Assembly (NCBI GenBank): GCA_045129695.1
Contig: JBGVJZ010000043.1
Span: 62,001 to 126,000, forward strand
Direction: 5' to 3'
DNA from: Eshraghiella sp045129695
GTDB taxonomy: Bacteria; Bacillota; Clostridia; Lachnospirales; Lachnospiraceae
Length of the DNA: 64,000 nt
Shown here: piece by piece, positions 9,488-17,853 of the stretch
Layout: the number at the start of each line of letters is the position of its first letter
Numbering within the stretch: position 1 is the first letter of the stretch
The notes under the pieces: model-generated
What the model saw: only the letters and a program-made list of their open reading frames with translations
Told to the model about the DNA's origin: nothing
Database searches by the model: none
Program-made: the position numbers and the translations under genes

Positions 9488-10630
9488 TTACTTATCTTCA
9501 TAAATAACAACGTCGCCTGATTTGTATTTAACCTTAAATCTAGGATTGCTTGAATCCTCATTAACAACCTTGATATAGAAAATCTGATCAGATTCATTAA
9601 TAATTGAAACCTCAGCAGCACTTTCATCATCAATACTTACTCTTTCAGAAGAAATAACTAACATTGAAAGCATATTTCCTACGTTCAGTGCTGCACCATC
9701 ATTATAAGAAGCAACAGGGTATGTAACATTACCAACCTTGTATGAAATTCTATAATCTCCATTCTTTCCGGTTACACGAATTGTAACATCCTTGCTTGAG
9801 TTATCCTCATCAATAATTTTTGAAGTTCCGGTTGGATCATCCTTAAGAGCCATCTCAATAGCTTCCATATCAGCATTGGCAGCCTGAATTGACATATATA
9901 AATCATAATCCGTAAGGATATTCTCACCATTATTGGACTCAGATGAACCTGCCTCAAAAATTGGTGAATCAAAAATATTTGTTGTTCCAAAGAACGGATT
10001 GGAAATTGATGCACCTTCAAATTTACGTTCTTCTCCGGTAATTGCATATAATGTAATTCCCATTGTACCGCTGACAAGTTCTGCGTCCGAGTTATAGGAT
10101 GTAGTAATTGAGTTAATTGTGCATTTATACTGATATGTATTGATGTATTCAATCATATCCTTAACCTGATCATATGTACCCTGATAAGATATACTGATAG
10201 ATGTTGAATAACCTACCTTATCAGAGTTGTATACGGTCTGTCCCGGTCTGTCAGGATTAGTTGAAGTAATCTGTCCGAATGTAAAAACTGGCTGAGTACT
10301 TGTAAGAGATGCACCCTTAATCCATGTGCCTGTATTATTCTGAATCTCCTCAATAAACTTAATTGAATAGTCCTGGGAAAATCCTGTATCATATTTAGTA
10401 AAACGCTGTTCTGTATCCTTCGTATATGTTTCAGTATCGGCAATAAATTTATCCTTACCTGCAGCCAAATCCCTGAGTCTCTTCAATTCTTTCTCAAGCT
10501 CATCCGCTTCAGCAGTTATAGTTTCTGTGCTGGCCGTGATATTTCTAAATCCAAAAAACCATGCACAAAATATAAGTATTCCGCAAAAAAGAATAACAAG
10601 TAAATTCTTATCACTTTCTTTTAACTTCAT
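9488..10630 (-). CDS. pilO: PilO-like pilus assembly protein with extra C-terminal domain
   Basis: 380 residues from the ATG at 10630, which follows the pilM-N stop codon by one base and has AGGAGG eight bases upstream inside pilM-N; longer upstream readings in this frame are not used. A short cytosolic end, one membrane helix (about 10-27) and a coiled coil (about 35-75) precede a PilO-type ferredoxin-like domain (about 80-215: FIEEIQNNTG, SISISYQGTYDQVKDMIEYI, CTINSITTSY). Residues about 240-380 form an added domain (YDLYMSIQAANADMEAIEMAL, then beta strands) not present in ordinary PilO of about 200 residues. PilO dimerises with PilN and links the cytosolic PilM to the outer parts; in a Gram-positive it would project into the wall zone. 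Confidence 0.75.
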   Translation of the reverse strand: MKLKESDKNLLVILFCGILIFCAWFFGFRNITASTETITAEADELEKELKRLRDLAAGKDKFIADTETYTKDTEQRFTKYDTGFSQDYSIKFIEEIQNNTGTWIKGASLTSTQPVFTFGQITSTNPDRPGQTVYNSDKVGYSTSISISYQGTYDQVKDMIEYINTYQYKCTINSITTSYNSDAELVSGTMGITLYAITGEERKFEGASISNPFFGTTNIFDSPIFEAGSSESNNGENILTDYDLYMSIQAANADMEAIEMALKDDPTGTSKIIDEDNSSKDVTIRVTGKNGDYRISYKVGNVTYPVASYNDGAALNVGNMLSMLVISSERVSIDDESAAEVSIINESDQIFYIKVVNEDSSNPRFKVKYKSGDVVIYEDK

Positions 10631-10631
10631 A

Positions 10632-12251
10632 TTATTCAGCCTCCTCTTCATTATTGTCATCACTCTGGTCTGCTTCCGTATCATTCGTATTCTCATCCAC
10701 GAAGTCGGTAAAGCTGAATATTACTGAGTAATTAAGTGTAACAGCACCTGAATAATCCTCATTCTCACTGAAAGAAGCCACATATACATTAGAGATGCCC
10801 GGTTCTTCGTTCAATATAGATATAAATGAAGCAAGTGTATCCTTGGATTTGCCGGTACATGATGCAGTCACGTTACCATTAGTAATTGTCATACTAGAAA
10901 TTGAAATATCAGAAGGCATATTCTTCTCAAGGAAATTAATAAGCTTGCCTAAATTGTCGTTACGATTAGTTGCAATATTACCAAAATTAACAATATCAGT
11001 ATTAATATCCTTGGCATCGTAATAATCATTAACAATGACTCTGACATCTTCAATTTCCTTAATTGCCGCCTCCGTACTTTCTCTTCTGATAACCTGTATA
11101 AGCATTAATACCAATGGCAGAACCACAAGCATTAAAGCTATTCCTACAGAAGCAATAAGTGCAATTCTGAAACGTTTTCCGGAAGAGCTTTTCTTCTGAA
11201 CCAGTTCCGCTTCTGCTGTTATAAAGTTAACAGGATTAATAACAGCACCGATATTAATAATATATTTTGTAAGGTCCTCAACCGCTACACTTAAGTTGTA
11301 CTCAAGAGCTACATTATTGAGAATTTCAAGTTTATCCACATTAATATTTAATTCTTCCTGCAGAAGGGTTTCAATACCTACAATTGCCTTCTCTTCAGAA
11401 ATAAACAATGCCGTCTCAACCGGAACATCCGGATGCTTCGAAACAAAATAATCAATTACACGGCCTACATTATTTACAAGATATTTAAGTGAATCCGTAA
11501 TATAATCTCCTTCTGCAAAGGAGGTCTTGAGTATAGGCTTGGTAGTCATAAGCCAGATTGCATCACTATATGTAACATTTCTCTTATCCATTACTGCTCC
11601 TGCAACGGTATTTCTGCCATAAGGAACTGTTCTGATAAGCTGAGGGACTTTGTTATGGAAAATGCAGACAGTTGTTGAATCATCTCCCATCTGTATAACC
11701 ACACTTCCTCTTTCATCTACCTGCCACGCAAGTAACTGTGAACTTGAATTATTGGAATAATCCATGGATATAACTGTAAGTCCAAGCATTATTGCCAATT
11801 CATTATACTGCTGAACCATTGCGTTAGGAACAGCAACTACATTAACCTTGAGTTGCTTATTATCTTCTTCCTTGATTGTCTCAAGTATATAATGAGATAT
11901 AAGATACTCATCTATATTAACAGGAAAATATTCTGCTGAATTCGTCTTGATAAATTCTTTAAGTTTTGCCTCCTTAAGAACCGGAGTCATTACCTCTTTA
12001 CTGATAACCTTAGCTGATTGTATACTAAAAATTACTTCAAGACTGCTCATACCATTTGAAGATATAGCTGCCGAAATGGCATTACTAACCACATCTAAGT
12101 CGGTAATCGCTCCGTCTTCATCCACACTGTCTTCCGGTGTGGGAATTGTTGCCGCATTATACACGCGGACATTAGTCTGTGAAGTTTTCTCTACTTCACT
12201 TATTTTAATATTCTCTTTTCCAACTGTAATAGTTAAAATTCTTGAAGCCAT
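10632..12251 (-). CDS. pilM: PilM-PilN fusion, pilus assembly platform protein
   Basis: 539 residues with two joined modules. Residues 1-350 are an actin-like PilM ATPase: ILTITVGKENIKISEVE start, VVIQMGDDSTTVCIFH (phosphate-binding strand turn, about 184-199), NNVGRVIDYF, and INPVNF near 339-344. Then comes one membrane helix (about 362-388) and an extracytoplasmic PilN-like domain (about 389-520) with an LGKLINFLEKNMPSDI segment and 'ITNGNVTASCTGKSKD', the usual PilN pattern. The C-terminal tail is acidic. In most species PilM and PilN are separate and PilM binds the N-terminal INLLP peptide of PilN; here the two are covalently joined through the helix. It has a GGGAGG ribosome site. Confidence 0.8.
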   Translation of the reverse strand: MASRILTITVGKENIKISEVEKTSQTNVRVYNAATIPTPEDSVDEDGAITDLDVVSNAISAAISSNGMSSLEVIFSIQSAKVISKEVMTPVLKEAKLKEFIKTNSAEYFPVNIDEYLISHYILETIKEEDNKQLKVNVVAVPNAMVQQYNELAIMLGLTVISMDYSNNSSSQLLAWQVDERGSVVIQMGDDSTTVCIFHNKVPQLIRTVPYGRNTVAGAVMDKRNVTYSDAIWLMTTKPILKTSFAEGDYITDSLKYLVNNVGRVIDYFVSKHPDVPVETALFISEEKAIVGIETLLQEELNINVDKLEILNNVALEYNLSVAVEDLTKYIINIGAVINPVNFITAEAELVQKKSSSGKRFRIALIASVGIALMLVVLPLVLMLIQVIRRESTEAAIKEIEDVRVIVNDYYDAKDINTDIVNFGNIATNRNDNLGKLINFLEKNMPSDISISSMTITNGNVTASCTGKSKDTLASFISILNEEPGISNVYVASFSENEDYSGAVTLNYSVIFSFTDFVDENTNDTEADQSDDNNEEEAE

Positions 12252-12301
12252 TGTATTCCTCCCACTGCGCTACGACCGTTTACCTGCGACCCTCGTCAAC
12301 G

Positions 12302-13063
12302 CTAATTAAAAAATATACCTAAATACCAGTTAATTATCTGTTCACCAAATAATATAGCCAGCAATATTCCCGCTGATAAATACGGGCCAAAAGCAAGCAT
12401 TCTACCCTTCTTACTGACTTTCATAAGAATAAGATGAATTACGGAACCCATGATACAGCCTACTACAAGTGCAAGAATTATCTTCTTCCACCCTATAAAC
12501 AGGCCCGCTGCAAACATAAGCTTAACATCTCCGCCGCCGATTCCTCTTCCGCCGGTTGCAAGAAGCAGAATAAGCAGAAATCCGCTTACCGACACCATAC
12601 CGATAAGATACAGCTGCCAGTTTCCGTAATCCAAAATACACTGGATAATACCCAGTGCCAAAATAGTAATATTAAGTCCTACAGGTATCTCATAAGTTCT
12701 CCAGTCAATAACGGAAATAGCTACTAACATTGAAAAACATAATGCATACAATATGCTGCTGATATTAAATCCACATACCATGAACACCAACACATACCCG
12801 AATCCGTTAATAGCCTCTACCAACGGATATTGAATTGATATTTTTGTCTTACAATATCTGCATCTGCCCTTAAGGAACACCCAGCTGAAAAGCGGTACCA
12901 AATCATACCATCCAAGCCTGTGCCCGCAACTCATGCAATGCGAATTAACTACAACTATATTTTCGTTCTTGGGAAGTCTGTAAATCAACACATTCACAAA
13001 ACTCCCAACAACGATGCCAAATATAAATATAATTATGTATAATAGAATAATATCAGCCTGCAT
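12302..13063 (-). CDS. pilD: Prepilin peptidase (A24 family), type IV pilus
   Basis: 253 residues, polytopic membrane aspartic protease that cleaves the leader of prepilins after glycine and can N-methylate the new end. The N-terminal methylase-type part has two CxxC pairs (CMSCG near 43, CRYCK near 68) that bind zinc. The catalytic aspartates are in VIDWRTYEIP (about 119-128) and GGGDVK (about 176-181). Hydrophobic helices alternate through the rest. It lies directly after the major pilin gene and before pilM-N, so all five prepilin-like substrates are encoded in the same operon. Confidence 0.93.
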   Translation of the reverse strand: MQADIILLYIIIFIFGIVVGSFVNVLIYRLPKNENIVVVNSHCMSCGHRLGWYDLVPLFSWVFLKGRCRYCKTKISIQYPLVEAINGFGYVLVFMVCGFNISSILYALCFSMLVAISVIDWRTYEIPVGLNITILALGIIQCILDYGNWQLYLIGMVSVSGFLLILLLATGGRGIGGGDVKLMFAAGLFIGWKKIILALVVGCIMGSVIHLILMKVSKKGRMLAFGPYLSAGILLAILFGEQIINWYLGIFFN

Positions 13064-13110
13064 ATATGTATACCTGTTAATTAAATAAATTTCTCACCAA
13101 ATCGTCTTAA

Positions 13111-13623
13111 TTAGGTTGTTGCACCACCAGTATATAATCCTGTATGTTCACCTTCAACATCGATGTAGAAGTCATTTTCTGTACCCTGAGCATCAACCTG
13201 AATTGTACATTTACCTTTTCTTGTATCAATTTCTACAATCTTAACAGTACAGCTTTTGTTCATTGAAGATGATAAAGAAACTGTTGTAGCACCAATTGTA
13301 GTCTCAACTTCAGTAGCTAAAGATGCAGAAGTTGTATCTGATGAATCAAATAAAGCAGCAATACTAAATTTTCCACTAGATACTGATGCACCTGATGTGC
13401 TTGCCTTAGCATCCTGGAACTTTTCCTGAGCCATAGCTGTGATAATTGACTGTCTAACTTCTGCAATAGCACTCTTATCCTTCTGTACTCTTGTCTTCTC
13501 AACGTTTCTTACAAGTGTAGGAACCAATACAGCCATTAATACAGCCATGATAGCTACTACTACGATTAACTCTACGAGAGAGAAACCTTTGTTGTTTTTC
13601 TTTTTCTGTGAATACTTCTTCAT
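13111..13623 (-). CDS. Major type IV pilin
   Basis: 170 residues. Leader MKKYSQKKKNNKG, then FSLVELIVVVAIMAVLMAVLVP: consensus prepilin cleavage with Glu+5 and the membrane/fibre helix. The helix continues as NVEKTRVQKDKSAIAEVRQSIITAM. The C-terminal globular part is small, rich in Ser/Thr/Ala, with one Cys and no disulfide pair. It has an AAGGAG ribosome site. Size, position between pilC and the peptidase, and the lone upstream leader suggest that this is the main fibre subunit. A palindrome and a possible promoter lie upstream. Confidence 0.88.
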   Translation of the reverse strand: MKKYSQKKKNNKGFSLVELIVVVAIMAVLMAVLVPTLVRNVEKTRVQKDKSAIAEVRQSIITAMAQEKFQDAKASTSGASVSSGKFSIAALFDSSDTTSASLATEVETTIGATTVSLSSSMNKSCTVKIVEIDTRKGKCTIQVDAQGTENDFYIDVEGEHTGLYTGGATT

Positions 13624-13674
13624 AATTAAACTCTCCTTCTTTTCTTCCCACCAGAGGGGTATTAATTTAAGAAT

Positions 13675-13698
13675 GTGGTATTTACCACTCTATATCAA
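13675..13698 (-). promoter_or_regulatory. Palindrome with possible promoter upstream of the major pilin
   Basis: A perfect 14-bp palindrome, GTGGTATTTACCAC, occupies 13675-13688. On the minus strand a TTGATA -35-like hexamer lies at 13698-13693, so the palindrome would fall in the promoter spacer. The -10 (CATTCT) 17 bases downstream is poor. The 132-base gap between pilC and the pilin holds nothing else that I can support. Confidence 0.3.
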
Positions 13699-13755
13699 AT
13701 CACTATGCCGGGTAAACATGTGAATTGGTATACATAATAATATGTATTAAAATCA

Positions 13756-14964
13756 TTACATAGCGCCAAGAGCATCATACATTGTTGCCATTGGTCCGTA
13801 AATTGCACCGAGAATTACACAGACAATAAGTGCCATTACAATAATAATCATCGGTTCCAGTAATGCCATAACCTGCTGAGTTGCAAGTTCTACTTCTTCA
13901 TCGTAATACTTCGCACAGTTCATAAGCATCTCTTCAAGGCTACCTGTTTCCTCACCGATACCAACCATGTGAATTATAAGAGGCGGGAATAATCCGCTCT
14001 TCTGAAGCGGCTGCGAAAGCGAAACCCCTCGCTGTATCTGAACAATCGTCTCATCCAGCGCTTCCTTATACAACAAACTCTCCATCGTTCTCGATGTAAT
14101 GGTCATAGCCTCCACCATTGACATACCTGAGGCAAGCATTGTTGCAAAGGTTCTGGAAAATCTTGCTGATTCAGTCTTTCGCTTAAGTTCCCCAAACACC
14201 GGAAGTTTAAGCTGAACTGTAGCAATCGTTCTCTTACCGGATGGTGAACTGGAGAACATCTTATAAGCTACCACTATAACGCCAATTACCGCAAGCAGAA
14301 TAAACCACTTACTCTTAATAAAATCGCTCATACTCAGCAATGCTCTTGTAAGAAAAGGAAGCTCTGTATCCAAGTCCTCAAACATGCTGGCGAATGAAGG
14401 AATTACCGCAACAACCATTATAACAAGAACAACAACTGCAACTGCCAATAATACAATCGGGTAAATCATTGCTTTTTTAAGCATTCCCTTGATTCTGGTA
14501 TCTTTCTCAAAATGTTCTGACATACGTTCGAGTGAGGTCTCCATATTACCGGATGCTTCACCGGCAGCCATCATACTGGTCAGAATATCAGGATAAACCT
14601 CTTCCCTCTTCATGGCACCGGCAAGGCTCTCACCCTTCTGAACATTATCATGAACATTATTAATTGCCGCCTTCATTGTCTTATTCTCTGTCTGTTCTGC
14701 CAGCATATGAAGTGATGGAACAACGCCAACGCCGGCAGACAGAAGACTGTTAAACTGTCGGCAGAATACACTCAAATCTCTTGACTTAACTTTCTTACGG
14801 CCTATTGTAATCTCTTTATTAAGTGCGGAGCCTTCTTCAACTGAAATAATTGTATTACCCTGAGACTTAAGGAGCGACATCGCTTTCTGTTTGGATTCAC
14901 TGTCTATAGTTCCCTTTTTCTCTTTACCATCGCTATTTATGACTTTGTAAACATAAGTACTCAT
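13756..14964 (-). CDS. pilC: Type IV pilus inner membrane platform protein PilC
   Basis: 402 residues from the ATG at 14964 (MSTYVYKVINSDGKEKKG), which follows a GGTGG-type ribosome site; an overlapping upstream GTG is less likely. Two T2SSF/PilC domains (about 65-190 and 265-390) each carry membrane helices. Repeated family motifs are visible: FCRQFNSLLSAGVGVVPSL near 65 and FSRTFATMLASGMSMVEAM near 270; GEASGNMETSLERMSEHFE and GEETGSLEEMLMNCAKYY. This is the rotor-like platform on which PilB and PilT act to add or remove pilins. Two good promoters lie directly upstream. Confidence 0.93.
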   Translation of the reverse strand: MSTYVYKVINSDGKEKKGTIDSESKQKAMSLLKSQGNTIISVEEGSALNKEITIGRKKVKSRDLSVFCRQFNSLLSAGVGVVPSLHMLAEQTENKTMKAAINNVHDNVQKGESLAGAMKREEVYPDILTSMMAAGEASGNMETSLERMSEHFEKDTRIKGMLKKAMIYPIVLLAVAVVVLVIMVVAVIPSFASMFEDLDTELPFLTRALLSMSDFIKSKWFILLAVIGVIVVAYKMFSSSPSGKRTIATVQLKLPVFGELKRKTESARFSRTFATMLASGMSMVEAMTITSRTMESLLYKEALDETIVQIQRGVSLSQPLQKSGLFPPLIIHMVGIGEETGSLEEMLMNCAKYYDEEVELATQQVMALLEPMIIIVMALIVCVILGAIYGPMATMYDALGAM

Positions 14965-14999
14965 AAAGTTATCAACCACCCATACGTTTTAATTAACTT

Positions 15000-15039
15000 A
15001 TTATAACATATTATATACTTTTTAGCAAGATATATCCAA
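15000..15039 (-). promoter_or_regulatory. Overlapping sigma-A promoters upstream of pilC
   Basis: Two promoters overlap on the minus strand: TTGGAT (15039-15034), 18-base spacer, TATAAT (15015-15010); and TTGCTA (15028-15023), 17-base spacer, TATAAT (15005-15000). Both -10 boxes are perfect. They would let pilC, the pilin and all later genes be transcribed apart from pilB-pilT. Confidence 0.6.
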
Positions 15040-15052
15040 CCATTTTTTGACT

Positions 15053-16114
15053 TTATACAACAGAAATTTTACTTTTAACCGTTTTTCTGTCCTGAGCATA
15101 AGCAAGTGCGGATTCTGCTGTAATCTCACCTCTGAGAACCAGTTCTGCCAATGCGTCGTCCATGGTTATCATACCAAGCTTACGGCTGGTCTGAATAGTC
15201 GAGTCAATCTGGAAGGTCTTACCCTCACGAATAAGATTCTTAATCGCATTAGTCATTAACATAACCTCAAATGCGCCCGTTCTTCTTCTGCCATCCGCCG
15301 TAGGAATGAGCTGCTGCGAAATAACAGCCTCCAATACCATTGACAACTGAACCTTAACCTGTTGCTGCTGGTATGGCGGAAATACGTCAATAATACGGTC
15401 AATTGTGCTGGATGCACCAATTGTATGTAATGTAGAAAATACAAGATGTCCGGTCTCTGCCGCCGTTATGGCAGTAGAAATAGTCTCCAGGTCTCGCATC
15501 TCTCCTACAAGTATAACATCCGGATCCTCACGAAGTGCAGCCCTTAATGCGCTCGCATAAGAATAAGAATCCGTTCCCATTTCTCTCTGGTTAACCATTG
15601 ATAATTTATGCTGATGCAGATACTCGATAGGATCTTCAAGTGTAATAATATGTGATGCCATATTTTCGTTAATCTTATCAATAAGAGAAGCAAGTGTAGT
15701 GGATTTACCGCTACCTGTTGGTCCCGTTACGAGAACGAGTCCTCTCTTCTTCTTATACAAATCAATTACTGCCTTCGGAAGTCCGAGTGATTCAGGTCTT
15801 GGCACCGTTGCATTAACTACTCGGAGTGATGCGGCAAGTGAGCCTCTCTGATGAAAGGCATTAACTCTGAATCGTCCAAAATTAATCATTGAGAAAGAAA
15901 AGTCAACTTCACCTTTCTCATTAAGAATATCAATCTGCGCTTCATTCATCATTCCCTTAACAAGAATATCCGTGTCCATCGGAAGCAGTCGTGGGAATTC
16001 CATATCCACAAGTGCCCCCCTTACTCTCATCTTAGGTGGAACGCCAACCGTAATATGCACATCCGATGCATCATTCTCCTTGGCAATTCTTAAAATCTCT
16101 TCAATCGTAACCAT
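15053..16114 (-). CDS. pilT: Type IV pilus retraction ATPase PilT
   Basis: 353 residues, hexameric secretion-type ATPase that depolymerises the fibre. N-terminal PAS-like domain (DVHITVGVPPKMRVRG), then the RecA-like core: Walker A GPTGSGKSTT (about 129-138), Asp box ITLEDPIEYLH, Walker B DPDVILVGEMRD and His box GHLVFSTLHT. The AIRNLIREGK-type motif of PilT appears as AIKNLIREGKTFQID, which is diagnostic for retraction motors rather than PilB. It lies 22 bases after pilB. Presence of PilT predicts dynamic pili capable of twitching, surface contact or DNA uptake. Confidence 0.95.
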   Translation of the reverse strand: MVTIEEILRIAKENDASDVHITVGVPPKMRVRGALVDMEFPRLLPMDTDILVKGMMNEAQIDILNEKGEVDFSFSMINFGRFRVNAFHQRGSLAASLRVVNATVPRPESLGLPKAVIDLYKKKRGLVLVTGPTGSGKSTTLASLIDKINENMASHIITLEDPIEYLHQHKLSMVNQREMGTDSYSYASALRAALREDPDVILVGEMRDLETISTAITAAETGHLVFSTLHTIGASSTIDRIIDVFPPYQQQQVKVQLSMVLEAVISQQLIPTADGRRRTGAFEVMLMTNAIKNLIREGKTFQIDSTIQTSRKLGMITMDDALAELVLRGEITAESALAYAQDRKTVKSKISVV

Positions 16115-16136
16115 ATCCCATTCTCCTTATATTATA

Positions 16137-17831
16137 TTATGCTTCAGTCTCGTATGTAATCTTCATCATCTCAGCGTACGAAGTCATGCCACTCAGTACA
16201 TATTTGGAAGCAGCAACACGAAGTGTTGACATACCTTCATCTTCAGCCTCCTTCTGCAACTCCTCTGCACTTGCATTTGCCGCAATCATGTAGCGGAGTT
16301 TACGGCTGATTGGCATTATCTCATACACACCAATTCGTCCATGATAGCCACTGTTCTGACATTCAGAGCAGCCGCCCGGTTCATAAATCATAAGAGGTTC
16401 GTCCGGATCAACCCCCAAATGTCTCTTTTCTTCAACAGTAGCCTCTTTAATTTTCTTACATCCGCAAAGTCTTCTGACAAGACGCTGGGCAATAATGCCT
16501 ACAAGAGAATCTCCAAGCATATATGGTTCAACACCCATATCAATAAGACGTGAAATCGTAGCAACGGTTGAGTTGGTATGCAATGTACTAACAACAAGAT
16601 GTCCGGTAATAGATGCTTTAACAGCAATTCCGGCTGTCTCACCATCTCGAATCTCACCTATCATAATAACATCCGGATCCTGACGCAGAATCGAACGGAG
16701 TGCAGACGCAAATGTAAGATCTGCTTTAGGATTAACCTGCACCTGATTAATTCCGTCGATATTCGCTTCCACCGGATCCTCTACAGTGATAATGTTAACC
16801 TCATCACATGCAAGCTCGCTTAATGCAGTATAAAGCGTGGTTGACTTACCACTACCTGTAGGTCCCGTTACAAGGATAATGCCATTCGGATTTTTCAAAA
16901 TATTATCAAATTTAACCAAATCTTCTGCATTAAGTCCCAAATCCTTCTTATCACGCTTAAATCCTTCTTTGGAAGCAAGACGCATAACGACCTTCTCGCC
17001 AAATACCGTAGGAAGGTTACTTACACGGATATCATACTCTCTTCCGTCAACATCAATAGTAATACGTCCATCCTGCGGCTTACGCTTCTCGGAAATATCC
17101 ATTCCTGAAATAACCTTGATACGTGCAATAATAGCTGAGAAAATGCTTATCTCATAAGTACTCGCCAGACGAAGCACACCATCAACCCTGTATCTTACAC
17201 GAACAAAATCTTCAAACGGTTCAATATGTATATCGGAAGCTCTTTGACGGGTTGCCTGTTCAATAATAGTTCTGACCAAGGCAACGATTGGTGAATTATC
17301 CACCCTCTCATTACGTCCGGCATCATCATTACCGCTAAGATAGTCAGCCTGTTCCGTCATAAAGTCTTCAACAATCTTATTGGTCTTATCTGCTCCATAG
17401 ACCTTATCAATAGCCGTATTAATATCACTTGTATTAGCAAGGTATGGCTGTACCGGCATATTGGTAATAATCTCAATATCATCAATCGCAAGAATATCCA
17501 TCGGGTTATCCATCGCTACCCGGAGCACATTGTGGTCATCAATATCAAACGGAAGCAGTATATATTTTCTCGCTGTAGCTTCCGGTACAAGTCTTACAGC
17601 GAAATCGTTAAGTTCAAGCTTACGCAGGTTAACAAATTCAATGTCCAGCTGTTCACATATAAATGCATTAATCTGATCCTGACTCGTGTAGCCAAGTTTA
17701 ATGAGAGCCTCACCCAGCTTAATTCCCATTCTCTTCTGCTCTGTCAGTGCATTTTCCAACTGTTCTTCAGTAATTATTCCTCTGCTTAAGAGCAAATCAC
17801 CTAATCTTAATTTTTTTCTCTGATAAGCCAT
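16137..17831 (-). CDS. pilB: Type IV pilus extension ATPase PilB
   Basis: 564 residues. N-terminal GspE/MshEN-type domain (LRLGDLLLSRGIITEEQLENAL; about 1-150), then the ATPase core: Walker A GPTGSGKSTTLYTALSEL (about 315), Asp box ITVEDPVEANIDG, Walker B DPDVIMIGEIRDGET, His box GHLVVSTLHTNS. A four-cysteine zinc motif (CGCKK...CSECQ; about 448-478) distinguishes PilB/GspE from PilT. It drives pilin polymerisation on PilC. It starts 22 bases after the unknown membrane protein gene and begins the pilus genes proper. Confidence 0.95.
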   Translation of the reverse strand: MAYQRKKLRLGDLLLSRGIITEEQLENALTEQKRMGIKLGEALIKLGYTSQDQINAFICEQLDIEFVNLRKLELNDFAVRLVPEATARKYILLPFDIDDHNVLRVAMDNPMDILAIDDIEIITNMPVQPYLANTSDINTAIDKVYGADKTNKIVEDFMTEQADYLSGNDDAGRNERVDNSPIVALVRTIIEQATRQRASDIHIEPFEDFVRVRYRVDGVLRLASTYEISIFSAIIARIKVISGMDISEKRKPQDGRITIDVDGREYDIRVSNLPTVFGEKVVMRLASKEGFKRDKKDLGLNAEDLVKFDNILKNPNGIILVTGPTGSGKSTTLYTALSELACDEVNIITVEDPVEANIDGINQVQVNPKADLTFASALRSILRQDPDVIMIGEIRDGETAGIAVKASITGHLVVSTLHTNSTVATISRLIDMGVEPYMLGDSLVGIIAQRLVRRLCGCKKIKEATVEEKRHLGVDPDEPLMIYEPGGCSECQNSGYHGRIGVYEIMPISRKLRYMIAANASAEELQKEAEDEGMSTLRVAASKYVLSGMTSYAEMMKITYETEA

Positions 17832-17853
17832 AATTCATTCCTCTTTCTCACAT

